Shown here in pieces: positions 40,901 to 55,035 of a stretch of 64,000 nt of DNA. The position numbers and the translations under genes are program-made. The notes below the pieces were generated by a model. The model was not told the DNA's origin. It saw only the letters and a program-made list of their open reading frames with translations, and searched no databases. The stretch is from Mansonella perstans (Eukaryota; Nematoda; Chromadorea; Rhabditida; Onchocercidae), in assembly GCA_037074765.1 (NCBI GenBank), contig JBAMDO010000580.1:124001-188000 (forward strand), given 5' to 3'. Numbering within the stretch: the first letter of the stretch is position 1; every line of letters begins with the position of its first letter.

Positions 40901-43900
40901 AGCATACGGTGTTTCAGTGACATGAAAGCAATACTGCCGGATCGTTTATCAAGATTGCTTGATATTCTTAAGTCCTTTAGTCCTTCGAATATGAAAAAAG
41001 TGGACCCAGATTTTTCATTTTGTGGTATTATCTTTGTGGAACAGCGTTATGTCGCATACGTGTTAAACGTAAGTTTTCATATCTCTTTGTATCATTTCTT
41101 GCTGTTCAATGCGGTTGTTTTTTGTTACTTTATTGTTTGAACCTTTCAGACCCTAATAAGGGCATTATCACGGTGGGACGATGATAAATTTGGGTATTTG
41201 GTTTCGGACTTCGTTGTCGGATACAACAGTTCCAATATCGGCGCAGAAGAAACAATGGCATTGCATAAAAGGCAGGAATTGGTAAATAACTTCCAATTTA
41301 GCAAAAATTAGGCCATCATGGATTGATTCTTTTTGATTAGAAGTCCAAGTAGCCGACTATCCAATAATTTATTTACGTAAACTAAATATTTTAATTTTTT
41401 AATGTTTTTTCCAGTTTGCTTACATTATTATTCAGGTAGTTTGTGTTCCTATTTAAGTAGTTGTTGTACATATTGGGAAGTTGGTCATTCTGTATCTGAG
41501 AAATTTTAAACTTTTTCATTAAGTTTATTTAAAACTGTTTATGAAGAACCAAACTGCAGGTTTTGCGCAGATTTCGTCAGCATCAGTTGAATCTGTTAGT
41601 TGCAACCAGTGTTCTGGAAGAGGGCGTCGATGTGAGACAGTGTAATGTGATTATCCGTTTTGATCGGCCTACTGATTATCGTGCTTATGTACAGGTAGAA
41701 ATCTTTCGTTTCACAGAGTCGATTTCTGGATAGAGACTGTAAGATATAGATATTTACGTCAATCGAATGATTCAAAGTAATGTCATCAGTCTGAACTTCT
41801 TCCTAAATTGAAGAACCAATTTTTATCTTCGAAATTCTGCGTTTCAGGCAAAAAGGATACGTTAGCCTTCTCCATTTTCCATATTTCAGGAAATAAGTTT
41901 TTGTCCTACTGGCCAATAATCTTACAACCTTAATTTTAGAAAAAAAGAAGACACTTTTGCACCGAGATTTGATTTTTTTTTATCTTATTCGGCAAAACTC
42001 TTAGCAGTTATTTGAAAGCAATCGTGTGGAAGCATCTATATGCTTTTGTTCGTTTAAATCATATTTTTTAGTCAAAAGGTAGAGCACGAAAAGATGGTGC
42101 AAGTTATTTCCTACTGGTCGAAGAAAGAGACCGTGCGCAGTGTTTTTGTGACTTGAAGGATTTCTGGCAAATCGAAAGAGTATAAATTATTTCAATGTGA
42201 TAGTTTTATTTGTCAGAGGAAAAAGACCGAGAAATTTATTCTGTAATTCTTAGTTAATTATTAATGAATATTCTCGAACTTCCGCAAATGCTTTATATTC
42301 CTCACTTATGGCCCAAGATTGGATTTTGCAAAACAACTAGTTGCAATTTCTTTCAAGATGCTATTGAAGCGATATCAGAATGTGCATAATCCACCAGAAA
42401 TGATTTCACCGAATGTGGAAGCAGTGGATGAAATCATTGCACCATACATTGTTGAAAGTACCGGAGCACAAGTTACCTTAACTAATGCTATAAACCTTGT
42501 AAACAGGTTTCTATTTCTTATTGACTATAATTAATATTTTTAAATTTTGTGATATCACGTTCTGGTCAAAGTACTTTTTGGAATGAAATTGTATTTTGAG
42601 AAGAATCTGAAAGTCAATGTCACTTTTCGAAATTGAAATATTATCTATTTATAATTATAACTTTCCATTATTTTTCATTTAAAGCATTTCTTTTACAGAT
42701 ACTGTGCGAAACTTCCCAGCGATATATTTACTCGTTTGGTCCCGCAAAATACGATTGTGCCGGAAATGGTAAATAAGTTATCTAAAATTCAGTTATAATA
42801 GTTAAAATTTGTTATGTAGTTTTGATGAGGTTATTTTCTGCTAACGACTAGAGTAAAAAGTAATAGTAAATAATGTGATACACATGAGAAATACAGAATT
42901 TATCGTTCATAAAGTTAAAAATCATTAACATGATGAACAGAGATTCTCACTTGTTGCTGTGCTGAGATGCTTTCAGCTAAACTGTATTTTTCTCGTGGTG
43001 TCATTTATATGTCATTTGATCATTTTTTGGTATTTTGAAATTATTTAGCGGGAAAATTTAGGTAGGTGATCGGCTAATGTACCGAGCGGAGTTATTGTTA
43101 CCGATCAATTCGCCGATTAAGGAAACCATTACAATAAAGAAACCGTTGGAGAGCAAGAAGCTTGCACAAATGGCTGTTGCTTTGGAAGTAAGTTAGAGTC
43201 AGTACTACGCGTCCTAGCTCCGTTTCTTATTTCACCTCTATTTTCTCTTTACTGTTTTTCCACTTTCCACTCATTTCATCAGTAAATATTTTTGTTCAGC
43301 CAAGATAATTTCTTTTGTCACTTTATTATGACAAAGAAACTAATTCAAATATCCTTGTTAGATTTCTATTGCTGCATGTGCTGTAATAGCATGTGGAAAG
43401 TCTTTATATTGTTCAGTTCATACTGGCAAGGTGATATCATAGATCTTGCCGGATCGAGTATACAAACTAGCAGGATTTTTATTACTTATTAATGTCCGTT
43501 AGTATTCTTCTACTTTCGCGTATGTGCCCAAGCAGTGTTCATTCTTAAATAGGCAATCAAAGCAACTTTATGTGTTACGGGAAAAATGCATGAATTTTTG
43601 TCGTTATCTTTTCTTATTAAGAATGTTTTAGGCATGCAGAAGGTTGCATAAACGAAAAGAGCTGAATGACTACCTACTTCCGGTTGGTAAAGACACCCTT
43701 ATGCTAACAGCTCTTGATGAAGATCCAGATGAATTCATCCCGAATATGAATTATAAAGTTGGATCAGCTCGAAGGAGACAGTTGTACGACAAGAGAGTGA
43801 ATAATTTTAAATGTTTTGTTGTTTCTTGACATCTTATTTAGTTAAGGTCTAAATTCATAATACAATTGCATCTCAAATACTGCAGAAGTATTATTACATT

Positions 43901-46900
43901 ATCATACTAAACATTGAACATTCGTGAAAATTCAGCTTTTATTCCATTAACCATGAATTATATTTATTTGCTTTAATTTGTTGTGAGCAATTCCATTTCG
44001 TTTTAATTTTTCTAGATGGCGAAAGCGCTTCATAACGCAATTCCACGTGTTGGTGAAGAGTGCTACATTTATGTTATGGAAATGGATCTCATCAAAGCAG
44101 TAACTGGTGCTGCGAATCCAAAAAATCGCCGAATTATAAACCCAATGGATACCGAATTCTGTTTTGGATTCCTTTCCAATAAAAAAATACCAAAAGTAAG
44201 GATAGATCTAGTTATCTGAACAAGTTTATGATTATTTATTCTTAGTTTCTTCATTTGGCGACTTTTTATCTATCCTTATTTTCTTCTATTTTATCTGTCT
44301 GGTATTGTGGATTTAGTGGAACTGAAAGTTTTCAACAAACGGGAATTAATTTTGAAACGATAGGATCATTTAGCTTTCATTCACTGGAGAATAGTAAGTT
44401 TTTTTCCCGAAATGAATCAGAAGCAGAAAAAAAATATTGGTAAATGCTCCAAAATCTTGATTTTCCGTTTCTCTATTTAAAAAGTTGTTGTTTTCTAAAT
44501 TCAACAAAGTTTTTTAAGGTCCCATCATTTCCGTTGTTTCTGCGTCAAGGTCGTATGCAGGCGAATATTTTTCCAGTCAAATCGCGTCTTCTTGTTGACG
44601 CTCAGATGTTAGAGCTTCTGAAGGCTTTCCATCATTATTTGTTCGATAATGTTCTCCGACTGGTAAAAGGAGGCTTAGTTTTCGTCCCCGACAAGGCACC
44701 GGTCAATGTTTTGGTTGTTCCCCTTCGACGTGGTGAAGTTTTTTCATCCTTACTTGGTTTTCTTTCTTCATAGAAGACTGAAGATTTTAGATTTTGTCAG
44801 AAGTTCTGTAAATATTCTATCGTTCTATCATTATCTGTAACAGAGCAATGAGAAAGAATGGCTAGTCAAGTTTCAAAAAAAGCGAAATTGTCAATAAATT
44901 AAAAAAAAAGAATGGAATGAATTGTCTAAAAGAATGGGCGCTTGACTGGTATATTGATTTATGGGTTCCTTCACTTTTTCCCCTTTGATGTTGTTGAAGA
45001 TTGTCAAAATAAGGGACTTTTGTTTTTGGATTACGGAATACTGTATTTTGCACAGTGTTTAAATTATAAACATTTTGAAAAATGAAATGAATTATTCATA
45101 TTATGAAGTCTCAGAACGAAACAGTGAGACCAATGAAGTAGATTTCAAGTTGGATTACGCATATGTGCGAAGTGTTGTTTCATCGATTGATGAATTGCCG
45201 CGAATTCCAACGGAAGTTGAAAGACTGGCTTTTAAGTTCGACGCAGCTAAGTTTCAAGATGCTGTTGTCATGCCGTGGTATCGCGATCGAGATCATCCAT
45301 CTTTTTATTACGTTGCTGAGGTGAAAGTCAAGTTCCACGGTCCTTACTGCTTTAATATTAACATCGCTATACTAATCAAAAAGTGTAATTAATTCTTTTT
45401 ATGAATTAGATGTATCGGGTTTATTTAATTATGCAGAACAAAAAATGCTTTTTCTGAGAAGTTTAGTCTCTTTACTTCCACAATTTTCAGATAATCGATG
45501 CTAAACCGTCATCCAAATTTCCGGATGACAAGTTTGCAACATTTAACGACTATTTCATTCAGAAATATAATATCATTATCTACGAACAAGAACAGCCACT
45601 TCTTGATGTTGATTATACTTCGAGGTAACAAGATCCAATATTTCTTAAAAAAATAGAAGGCGGAATGAGGAAAAGACTAGAAGAAATCTCAAATAAGAAA
45701 CTGGGAATTCGCCTTAAGAACGAAATTAAGAAATTTGTTCAAGTTTCTGATGTTTCTGAAGTCGTACTTTAATTTAAATAAACATTACTTTTATAGTCGT
45801 TTAAATCTCCTGATGCCTCGACATTGGTCACGTTCAAGAAATCGGATTAGCGAAGAGAGGGGCTCAGAAAGTGGTGGAATGTCACAAGGACAAATTCTAA
45901 TACCGGAACTTGTTGATGTGCATCCGATTGCTGCTTCTCTGTGGAATGTTATCGCAGCTCTTCCAACATTACTTTATCGGTATGAATATTTTTACTTTTT
46001 ATCGCAGTAGAAGTTTTTGGATTTTGATGAATACGATGAGAGAACTCAAGGATTTTTTGTGAGCTGTATGAGAACCTAACTGCTTTTGTATTCTGACATT
46101 CGTTCGAGATTTTATTGACTTTAGTGATAATTTCAGAATCAACAGTTTGTTATTGGCGGACGAGTTGCGTGAATTGATAATGCGTGAAGCGTTTTCCAAT
46201 CCCAATTATAGCACTTCTGATGACATATGTTGGATGCCACTGGATTATCCAACGCCTATGGATGACCTGGAGATGAAACCAGTGCAAAGGATTTGTGATT
46301 TGAAAAAAAAACAGTGTGTTTTTCTTTTTTTTTATGCGTTCTGTGACTGTGACAGGCAACATTAGTAAATATTGCGAAGAATATTGATGATGGCCTAACT
46401 TTCCATCTCCTCCTCCATTTTCATTGCTGAATCATGCTGCTACTGCAATTATTCACTGTTTATTTGTCTTTAACAGGCATTCCATCAACTGAAAAGTCTA
46501 TTTTCCTGAGATTTTATTTTTTCAGTACAGAACAGAAAAGTCAGGAAAATAAGGTTGCAGAAGGAAACGATGATGCTAAAATGGTAAAGTTTCGTTTTAC
46601 TTCACTTTTCAGTGCGCTCAGAGATAGATTTTTTTAGTCGTAATAACATGAAAGAGTTTGAAGAAGTGGGCCAAAATGATTCAAATATTCATGTATATAG
46701 TCTTTGATTTAGTTATATTTAATTATATAAATTTATATTTATCCATGGGAAATAAATATGCTTTATATAACGCTGGCTTTATTTATCTTCTACTTCAAAA
46801 TTTTAGAAATGCTTTTCAAAACTGAAATTTTGTATTCTCTATTGGTTCTTATAGTTAAGTCTACTCCGAAACTGAGTTGTGGCCCTTTCATTTATATTCA

Positions 46901-49900
46901 TGATAGAGCATTGTGATTTTTTCAAACGGTTCACATAATAAATGAATTAGCAATTCAGATTGAACTCTTTTCCAGGCCGATTTCGAAATTGGTGTCTGGG
47001 ATCCTGAACTTGCGAAGGGGTTAGAAAATTTCTGTCCGAATAGGGAAAGACGTGATGAAATTAGAGGATTCGAAGACGTTGACGTAAGTCAATCATAACT
47101 TTAATCTAAAGATGAGATCCTTCTCTTATTTGGACTACTGTAATGTGGAATTAAATTCTATGATATTCATTTTTGTCGCTTGAAAATCCGAAATTCATGC
47201 TGTTTTACGTGTTAGTAACGGACTATTTCCTTGAATGGAAAGATTGGATAATCTTTCTAAATTTTCGAACCCATCCTTCCGGAAAAACGAGCGTGAGGAT
47301 TTAGTGATATTGTTTCAAATAATAGTTTTTGCTCGATTCTTTCAAATTGTTTTCTTTTGCAGGCATTCACATATATTGTGAGAATTAGTTAGCTTCTTTC
47401 AACTCAAATGAGTCTTCGTAAAATGTTTGTAAAATATTTGCCTGTTATTAGAAAAAGTAGCAATGGAAGTATGTTTCATTTAAGGGTGATGCAATGGGTC
47501 TCATGATTAATAGTTCGGTTTTACGACAGCATGGTGATATGTCAGATGATGACGACGACGATGCCGTTATGTTGTTTGATTTCATAAACCGAGTCCATGA
47601 GCGCCTCGGAAGTAAATTTTGTTTATAACATGGTCGAGAAATATTTGAACCGAATAACTTCCTGAATTTTTGCATCCCTACTAGCTATTTTTTACATTAA
47701 TGTGGGGAGGAGCGCAAAATTTTTCTCGCAGTACAGTTAAGTTTAGAACAACTAACTGTGTAGCTTACTCAAAGGAATTAATTTCTTTATGTAAAACGAC
47801 ATATCTGCCTCGATAGCTTAGAAACTATTCCGTAAGTTACTCTCAATAATTCACTTTCAATTATTCTTAAATGTTGTAGAAGGTAATAGCGATATATTTG
47901 CACCACGAGAGAACATCACATCATCTGGTTGGGATGATTTGATTGTAATAGAAGAATCAGCACCCAATGGAATTAATATGCCTTTGGTATACTTTTTCAT
48001 TTATTAAGAAAGATTCTTGTAATTACTAGGTTATGTGCGAAGCATACTTCTGTTGAGTTGGCAAAAAGATTATTTTTTTAGATAACAGGGTAAGAAGTGT
48101 TGGAGTACTTTTATAGAAGTTCGAAAAAAATTGAAGTCTGAAACGTCCGAAACTTTACATCAAAACATTTTGGAGTTAAAACAATAAATAGCAAGTTGGA
48201 TAGTTTAAGGATTTCAAATGATTTTTTTGACACGAACAAATACAGTGTAACAGTTAGAAAATTGATATTCCCAATAAAAAGTATGGATTTTTTTAAGATT
48301 GAGAACTTGCAATAAAAATGATTATTAGGATATTATGAAGTAAATCAGGCTGCAGTTTTCGATTTATCTCAACGATGATTTATGATTTTAAAACTTTTGG
48401 TCTCTAACTTCATCTGAAAATCGGTTGTCTTTACATTATATAAACTTCAGTTGCTTTGATGTATTCGAAGCTTTCACATAACTCTGTTGAATGCTGAAAC
48501 AGATACAACACTCAAATTTTTTTTTCACTTTCAGTCTGTAAATAGTGGAGATTCCCAGATTGACAGTCGAGGCTTAATGGCCGATTTGTCGAGGATGAGT
48601 TGGCTTCTGAACATGCCCACTACATTGCCTTTATCTACAACAGATATAGCAAACCGAAATGTTGTTGGTACAAAAAACGATACTGTCAAAAATGGTAAAA
48701 AGCAACATCTCCCTTCGGTTACTAGAAAGGTTAAAATATTATTTAAACAAGATTATAAGGCTTTTCAGGAATTAAAATCTAAGCTAAAGTTAGTACCTGT
48801 GCTTCTTTTTTGATTGATTCTTGATAACGACAGCAATTTTGCGGGAAAGACTATGTTTTGTTTCTTTGCTTTTATGATGAAGCGAACGAAATTCAACTGT
48901 ACTACTGTAGATAAAAAATTTTGAGTAGGATAGAATAACTTATTGAGCAGCATAGAATAACTCACTAGTTCATTGTACTTAAAAATTTTTAATTGTCAGT
49001 ATTTCAGCATTCTAGTTCATGAATCGCTTTTAAGTTTAGCTTGTTTAGTTATACCTCGATTCGCTAGAAAGATTGGAAGATTCGGACCGAGGATCATCAA
49101 AGTTAAATCGTCAAGAAGAATGTATTGATTTAATCGATTTTTGTGATGAGGTGGACGAAATCTTATCTAATGAGAAATTGCATGGTGTGTCAGAAATGCT
49201 TTTTGCAGAAAACATATTTCAAATTTTGAAAAAATGCTATTAGTAAAAAGTGAAATGGAGCTTTAAAAATTTGATTCATTAAAATAATAGTTATCGGTGC
49301 TACATCGTTGAGTCAATCGAATAGAGGATAATCTATGTTTTCTTGTCTTCATGTATTAAGTAAGAAATGCAGTAGTGAAAGAAAAATAAGAAATTGGTTG
49401 TTTGGAATATTCGTTGCAGAAAGTTTTGACTATGGGAATATTTTCAGAGCATAACGGCACACCATCTTTTGATCTGAGCTATTTTAAAGGATGTTTATTG
49501 GATACTAATGTTGAACTAGATAATAATGTTGAAGTGCTTTCACCCAAGAAAATATCAGCGCATCAAGAGGGAAAATTGATGGTAAGTCTTAGGATTTTAA
49601 TCAATAAAAGTGTGCATTAGAAGTATGTATAGATAATTTTTTTCTTAATTGATGTGGCGAAAGTGATTGGGACATCATATTTGTAGACTAGCAAGACTGC
49701 AGTCGTACATAAAAGTTAGTAATCATTTATTATTCTTCAAGAAAACTGAGATTATCCAACTCTTCTAAAATCACACGAAAGCAGTGTTCTTCCTGTTAAT
49801 TTTTAGGATGGTTTAACTGATTTATTTCTGATTTTTTTTCTCAATATATGGTTTTTTAATGCTGTTTTAGGATGAAGAGATGGTAAGATCATCAAGCGAT

Positions 49901-52900
49901 TCAGAATTATTTTTGCAAATGTCGCTTGATATTGATGCTGCAAAGTTGGCTTGTTCAACGGCAGATGCCTGCGCAGTTAATAGAAAGGTTTTTTGAAGTG
50001 TATTTTAAAAAATCAAATGGCTTCAAAGTCTGCAGTTCTAATACCATTTTATTTAAAATATTTATAGTTTCGCTGCAGTTTAATCTGTGTTTAATGTGCG
50101 ACTCATTTTATTTATTCACAAAATATTCTTAAAATGCTCTTGTTGATACAAAAATTTAAATCCAGGCGTCCTTTCTTGAACTTGATTTGATAAAGTAGTT
50201 AAAGTTTTTATGGAGACTTTGATTATAATAAAATGAAAATGAATTCTGTGCAGTAAATGATCTGCAATAGTTAATTGCATTACTTTCTTCAAAAAAGGGA
50301 TAACAGAAATGCTGTGGGAATAAAGAAATGCTTTCCTAGACGAAAAAACAACAACTTACTACCTATCAATGTCCAATTCTTTTTTTAAAATTATAGTAAC
50401 AGCACAAATATCCTGCACTATCAAAGTTTGAAATTATTTTAATATAGGCTGAAGTGCAATTTAATCTTTTTTTCAGCATTTCCATCACACACTGTTTTAA
50501 TAAGTTGGCTGCAGATTTACTTTAATGCTGTTCATCATTACCTCATTACTTTGAAATTGATTTTGTTAAAATTTCAGCAAGAAATAAGTGCTCCAGTTCT
50601 CGAATGGATGACATTTTCGTTCGAGAAAGATACTTTCAGCGATCATCCGGATGGCGTCTCTCCGTGCACTCTACTTCAGGTACCTCTGAAATATTAGCTA
50701 ATATCGAAAGTCAGATGTTTAATGTTAAACATTAGAGTTTTTTGCTTACAAAATTTCGATTGTATTACAAAGAGGCAGAGTTCTACTTTATAAGGATAAA
50801 TTAAAATGCATAGTTTGGTTTTTAATGAGGTTTCATGTGATGGTTGTTTGCAACATTTCTTGGAAAAGTAACTGATAGATCTGAGGAGATTACTGAAGTT
50901 GTTTGTTTGTTCAATGGAAGGACTGATAATAAAATAAATGTCAAATGTGTTGAATTGTCTGTCGTCAAACTGTATTTCTACCTGACTTTCCCATCTTAAA
51001 TAGAATGACTTCCACAAAGATTGTTTTGCAGCCAAAGCAAGGGACATTCGATTTAATATGTTTTATTTATGGCAGAGCTGATTCTTTTTTCATTTTTCAA
51101 TTGATTTGTAAATAGAATTCTTTTAGGCATTAACATTGTCGAATGCATCTGACGGTATCAACTTGGAACGTCTCGAAACTGTTGGTGATTCGTTCTTGAA
51201 ATATGCTGTAACTGATTACTTGTTTCATACCAATCCTGAGCAGCATGAAGGAAAACTTAGTTTTGCGAGGAGTAAAGAGGTTATTCATTAATCTTATTAA
51301 GCGAGAAGCAAAGAGATTATTTAATTTAATTTATTTTGTAAATCATACCTCAAAATCTGGAATTTGTCGAGCTTAATATTCTGAGGTACTGGAGAAATTT
51401 TTATCTAATAGTTTGATCTTTCTAAGCATTTTGGTCTACTAAAATATGCATTTAGAAAATTTGCAGTAAGCACTTTTGTCTTTTGTAACATATTCTGTAC
51501 CTTTGGAAGGCTTTATTTCAAAACGAAACAGACTCGCTATTGTTTAAATTTAGTATTACCAATTTTACTTCTACAGGTATCAAATTGCAATTTATATCGT
51601 TTGGGAAGGAAGCATAATCTTCCTTCTTTGATCATTGGGTCGAAATTTGATCCAAATGACGGATGGTTACCTCCTTGGTGAGTTCTTATTTCTGTATTCC
51701 TCCTCTTTGCCTTTTTTCATTACTGGAAATAATCCGAAACTGCATGCTTCTTCTGTGCAAATTGAAATCTTTTAACTGTGACCATTTTGTGCTTCCGACT
51801 TTATTTCCCTCAACTTCATTGTCCTTCATTGTTCTCATTAGGCGAGTGATGGGAATCAATTGTTTTTTGTAGCCATAATGCGAAATTCTTTTTCAATTTT
51901 TAATTTTTGATATTTTTTTTTTACTGTCATCTATTTCTTTTCTTTTTTTTTTGTTTTTTGATCAATACTCTTCGTAAATCATAGTTTTGCTTTTTTGAAA
52001 CAAAAATTTGTTGAGATTTAGTTACGCTCCAACATCCGACTTCAAAGCACCGAATACACTGGATGCAGAGGAACGTGACAAGTTTATAGAAAATGTCCTT
52101 GAAGGAAGAGCAGTTGAAGATCAACAACCGGTATAGATTTTATTGTCACTTAGTTCATGTCAGATAATGCCAAGACAAGATATATTTTTTTTACTCTCAA
52201 AAGTGACTCAATTTTCTAATTTCTTTCTATAAAAAGGGAACTTTATTAATTTTATGCAACCAAATTTCAATAATTATGTGACATGGTATGTAGAAATAAT
52301 AGTTTGATTTTATCAGGATTTGAACTTCAGGTAAAAGTACCTACAGGTTGGGATGAAGCTGATCGAGATGGTCAAGCTCGACGAATTGCTGATGGTATCG
52401 AGACTATTGAATTTCCAAGGGTGAGCTATTGAAAGCAGTGATTGAATAACTAATATTTATATATTACTGTCACTTCATTAATTTTAGCACCTGTTTTATG
52501 AATTATGGGTGCATTAGATGCGGGTGGATATATTCAGAGAAAATTAGAATGTCGGATCGTTACTACTTCTCTAGCTGAACTCTTCAGTGATCCTTTTGAC
52601 ATAGTCAGCTATATTTCAGAATATGACAAGTTGGGATGGTGAAGAAATTACGCCCTTGCCATATAATCTGTTAACACAGCAAAGTTTGGGTGATAAATCA
52701 ATCGCTGATGCAGTGGAATCTTTGATTGGTGCCCATCTTTTGGAACTAGGTCCTACAGCAACGTTAAAATTTATGAAATGGTTAGGATTAAAAGTACTAA
52801 CGGAACCAGTACAAATGGAACCACCACTGTTGCGGTTCATTGACACAGTTGAGCAGGTATCGGCATATTATCTTTTGGCTATTCTCATCAGTGTGGGGGA

Positions 52901-55035
52901 CTAAATTTGCCATAGTAGCTGTTTTTCAGTGCGAGTTTTATATTATCCAGAGTTTTATACTATGAATTTCATTCAGCTAATGTTATGATTTTGCTAAGTG
53001 GTTTATGTCGTTCTTTTTGATTAATATCTGATTATGCGAGTGATTTTCAGATACTTCTTTTTTTATAATATGTTGCATTTTTGAAAAAAGGTTTTTGAGC
53101 GAGCATAGTTTGATTTGAATCTAATTATTTTCAGCCAGACAATTCGCTAAGAAAGTTAAATGATATGTGGGTACAGTTTCAATTTTCGAAACTGGAAGAT
53201 TGTATCGGTTATCGTTTCAGTGACCGAGCATATCTGTTGCAAGCATTTACGCATGCTTCTTATTACAAAAACAGAATAACCGGTTGCTATCAGGTACTTT
53301 TGTTAATCGATTACGGTATAAAATTTTGCTCTAGTAAATGTCTCACGTCACTGTTGCAGTTACGAAATAGGCCTCCATGCATCAGTTTGAAAGACAATCT
53401 TTTTCAGTCTTCCAGTAAGTTAATTTTCCCTAATCTATCTGTTAAATATTCGTGTATTGCAGCGTTTGGAATTTCTTGGTGATGCCGTCCTGGATTATGT
53501 TATCACACGATTCCTCTTCCAACATTCATCACATTATAGTCCAGGTGTTCTTACGGACCTTCGTTCCGCACTTGTTAACAATACTATTTTTGCATCGTTA
53601 GCCGTCAAATATAACTTCCATAAGGTACTTCTGCTTATTTATCTTTGGATTTATCAAAAAATTCCCCATTTAGATTCCACATTGTAGCTTCCGAGATATC
53701 TCCGAATAATTTCAGTTGCTTATTTACGTAAAAACATTTAAAAAACTTTTTGCCGGAGATTGTCGATTGAACGAATAATTTCAAGTTCTAGCTGCACCAG
53801 TTTTCTAATATTATTATTTAAGCATTTTATTGCGATGTGCCCTAGACTACACCATATGATCGAGAAATTTGTTTGTCTGTGTGCAGAAAAGAATCTTTCG
53901 AGTGCAAATTTCAATGAAGAGGTATTTTCCCTTCAGCAGCTTGAAACAAATTTTGCGTCACAGTCGATAGTTCTAATTTAAATGCAACTAATTAGCATGA
54001 TAAGTAAAGAAGTTTATGTCGTACATATAAGATTTTAATTCATAGATGTACATGGTAACGACCGAAGAAGAAATTGATGAAGGTGAAGAAGAAGATATCG
54101 AGGTCCCAAAAGCAATGGGTGATATTTTCGAGTCGGTAGCTGGAGCCATTTATTTGGTAATCCAAACATTCTAAACTTTTTCTTAGGACTGCCTTCATTT
54201 AATTATAGTTTCCAAACTCAATAGAATTTTTGTTTTTCTAGATTAATACTGTCTTAGTTTTCCAAATTTAATTTCAGGATAGTGGACGAAGCCTGGATGT
54301 TGTGTGGAGGGTCTTTTACAACCTAATGAAGGAAACCATAGATGAATGCTGCAGTAATCCACCACGTTCACCAATTCGCGAATTGCTTGAAATGGAACCT
54401 GAACGGGCTCGGTTTTCGTATGTTTCCTTTTCTTTTGTTCTGACAGTTTCTGAATTTCAGGTTTTTTTCAGTTTGAGCACCTCTCATCCAGTCTAGTATC
54501 TTTCAAAGCGTAAATAGGACCGTAGATAGATTTAATCCAAGGAGTACATAAATGAGTTTGGTCTAAAAAATACACAAATGATTTAGCAGAGGTAGAAAGT
54601 TTTGATTTTTGAATTTTTCCTTAGTCAGATTTTTCAACTGAGACAGTGCCGCTTTTCAAAAATTATATGATGTAATTTGCATAAGGAATCAGACTTGAAT
54701 TTGAAATGACTTGATATTTCCTTGAGAAAGTTGCAGTCGGAGGTACTCGACTATTATAGAACAAACAATGTCTCAACAAATATAAAAAAAAAAATACATG
54801 TTGTTAATTAAATAACAATTCTTGTATTTGTTGATGAATATACTTTTACTGCAGAAAATTGGAGAGAATATTGGAGACCGGGAAAGTACGTGTAACAGTC
54901 GATATCCAAGGCAAATGTCGTTTCACTGGAATGGGAAGGAGTTATCGGATAGCCAAATGTACGGCAGCCAAACGAGCTCTGCGCTATTTGCGAAGTTTAA
55001 AGAAAGAAAAGGAACGTGTGGCTGGGAAGCAATAG
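37986..55035 (+). CDS. dcr-1: Dicer endoribonuclease, complete
   Basis: Cuts dsRNA and pre-miRNA into small RNAs. I assembled 41 exons totalling 5832 nt (1943 aa plus stop; C. elegans DCR-1 is about 1910). Exon starts include 37986, 38354, 38760, 39067, 39744, 40056, 40405, 40775, 41150, 41560, 42072, 42358, 42699, 43062, 43632, 44016, 44519, 45115, 45491, 45797, 46137, 46526, 46976, 47485, 47880, 48535, 49072, 49448, 49871, 50578, 51127, 51577, 52022, 52331, 52620, 53135, 53463, 53823, 54046, 54278, 54855. Domains: helicase with GTGTGKT (36-42), DECH (147-150) and [13 protein letters not shown]...SKGRARKDG; dimerisation domain; PAZ (about 750-960); acidic linker; RNase IIIa [12 protein letters not shown] (about 1444) with [10 protein letters not shown]; RNase IIIb [13 protein letters not shown] (1714 on) with [15 protein letters not shown]-terminal ds[23 protein letters not shown]. 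All catalytic acids seen are kept. Exons 26-28 in the linker are least certain. Confidence 0.96.

Noticed and set aside
47349..47380. 15-nt micro-exon candidate in dcr-1 after TTTTGCAG
   Set aside because: The flanking exons already join in phase without it and no conserved residues are gained; it remains a possible alternative exon.
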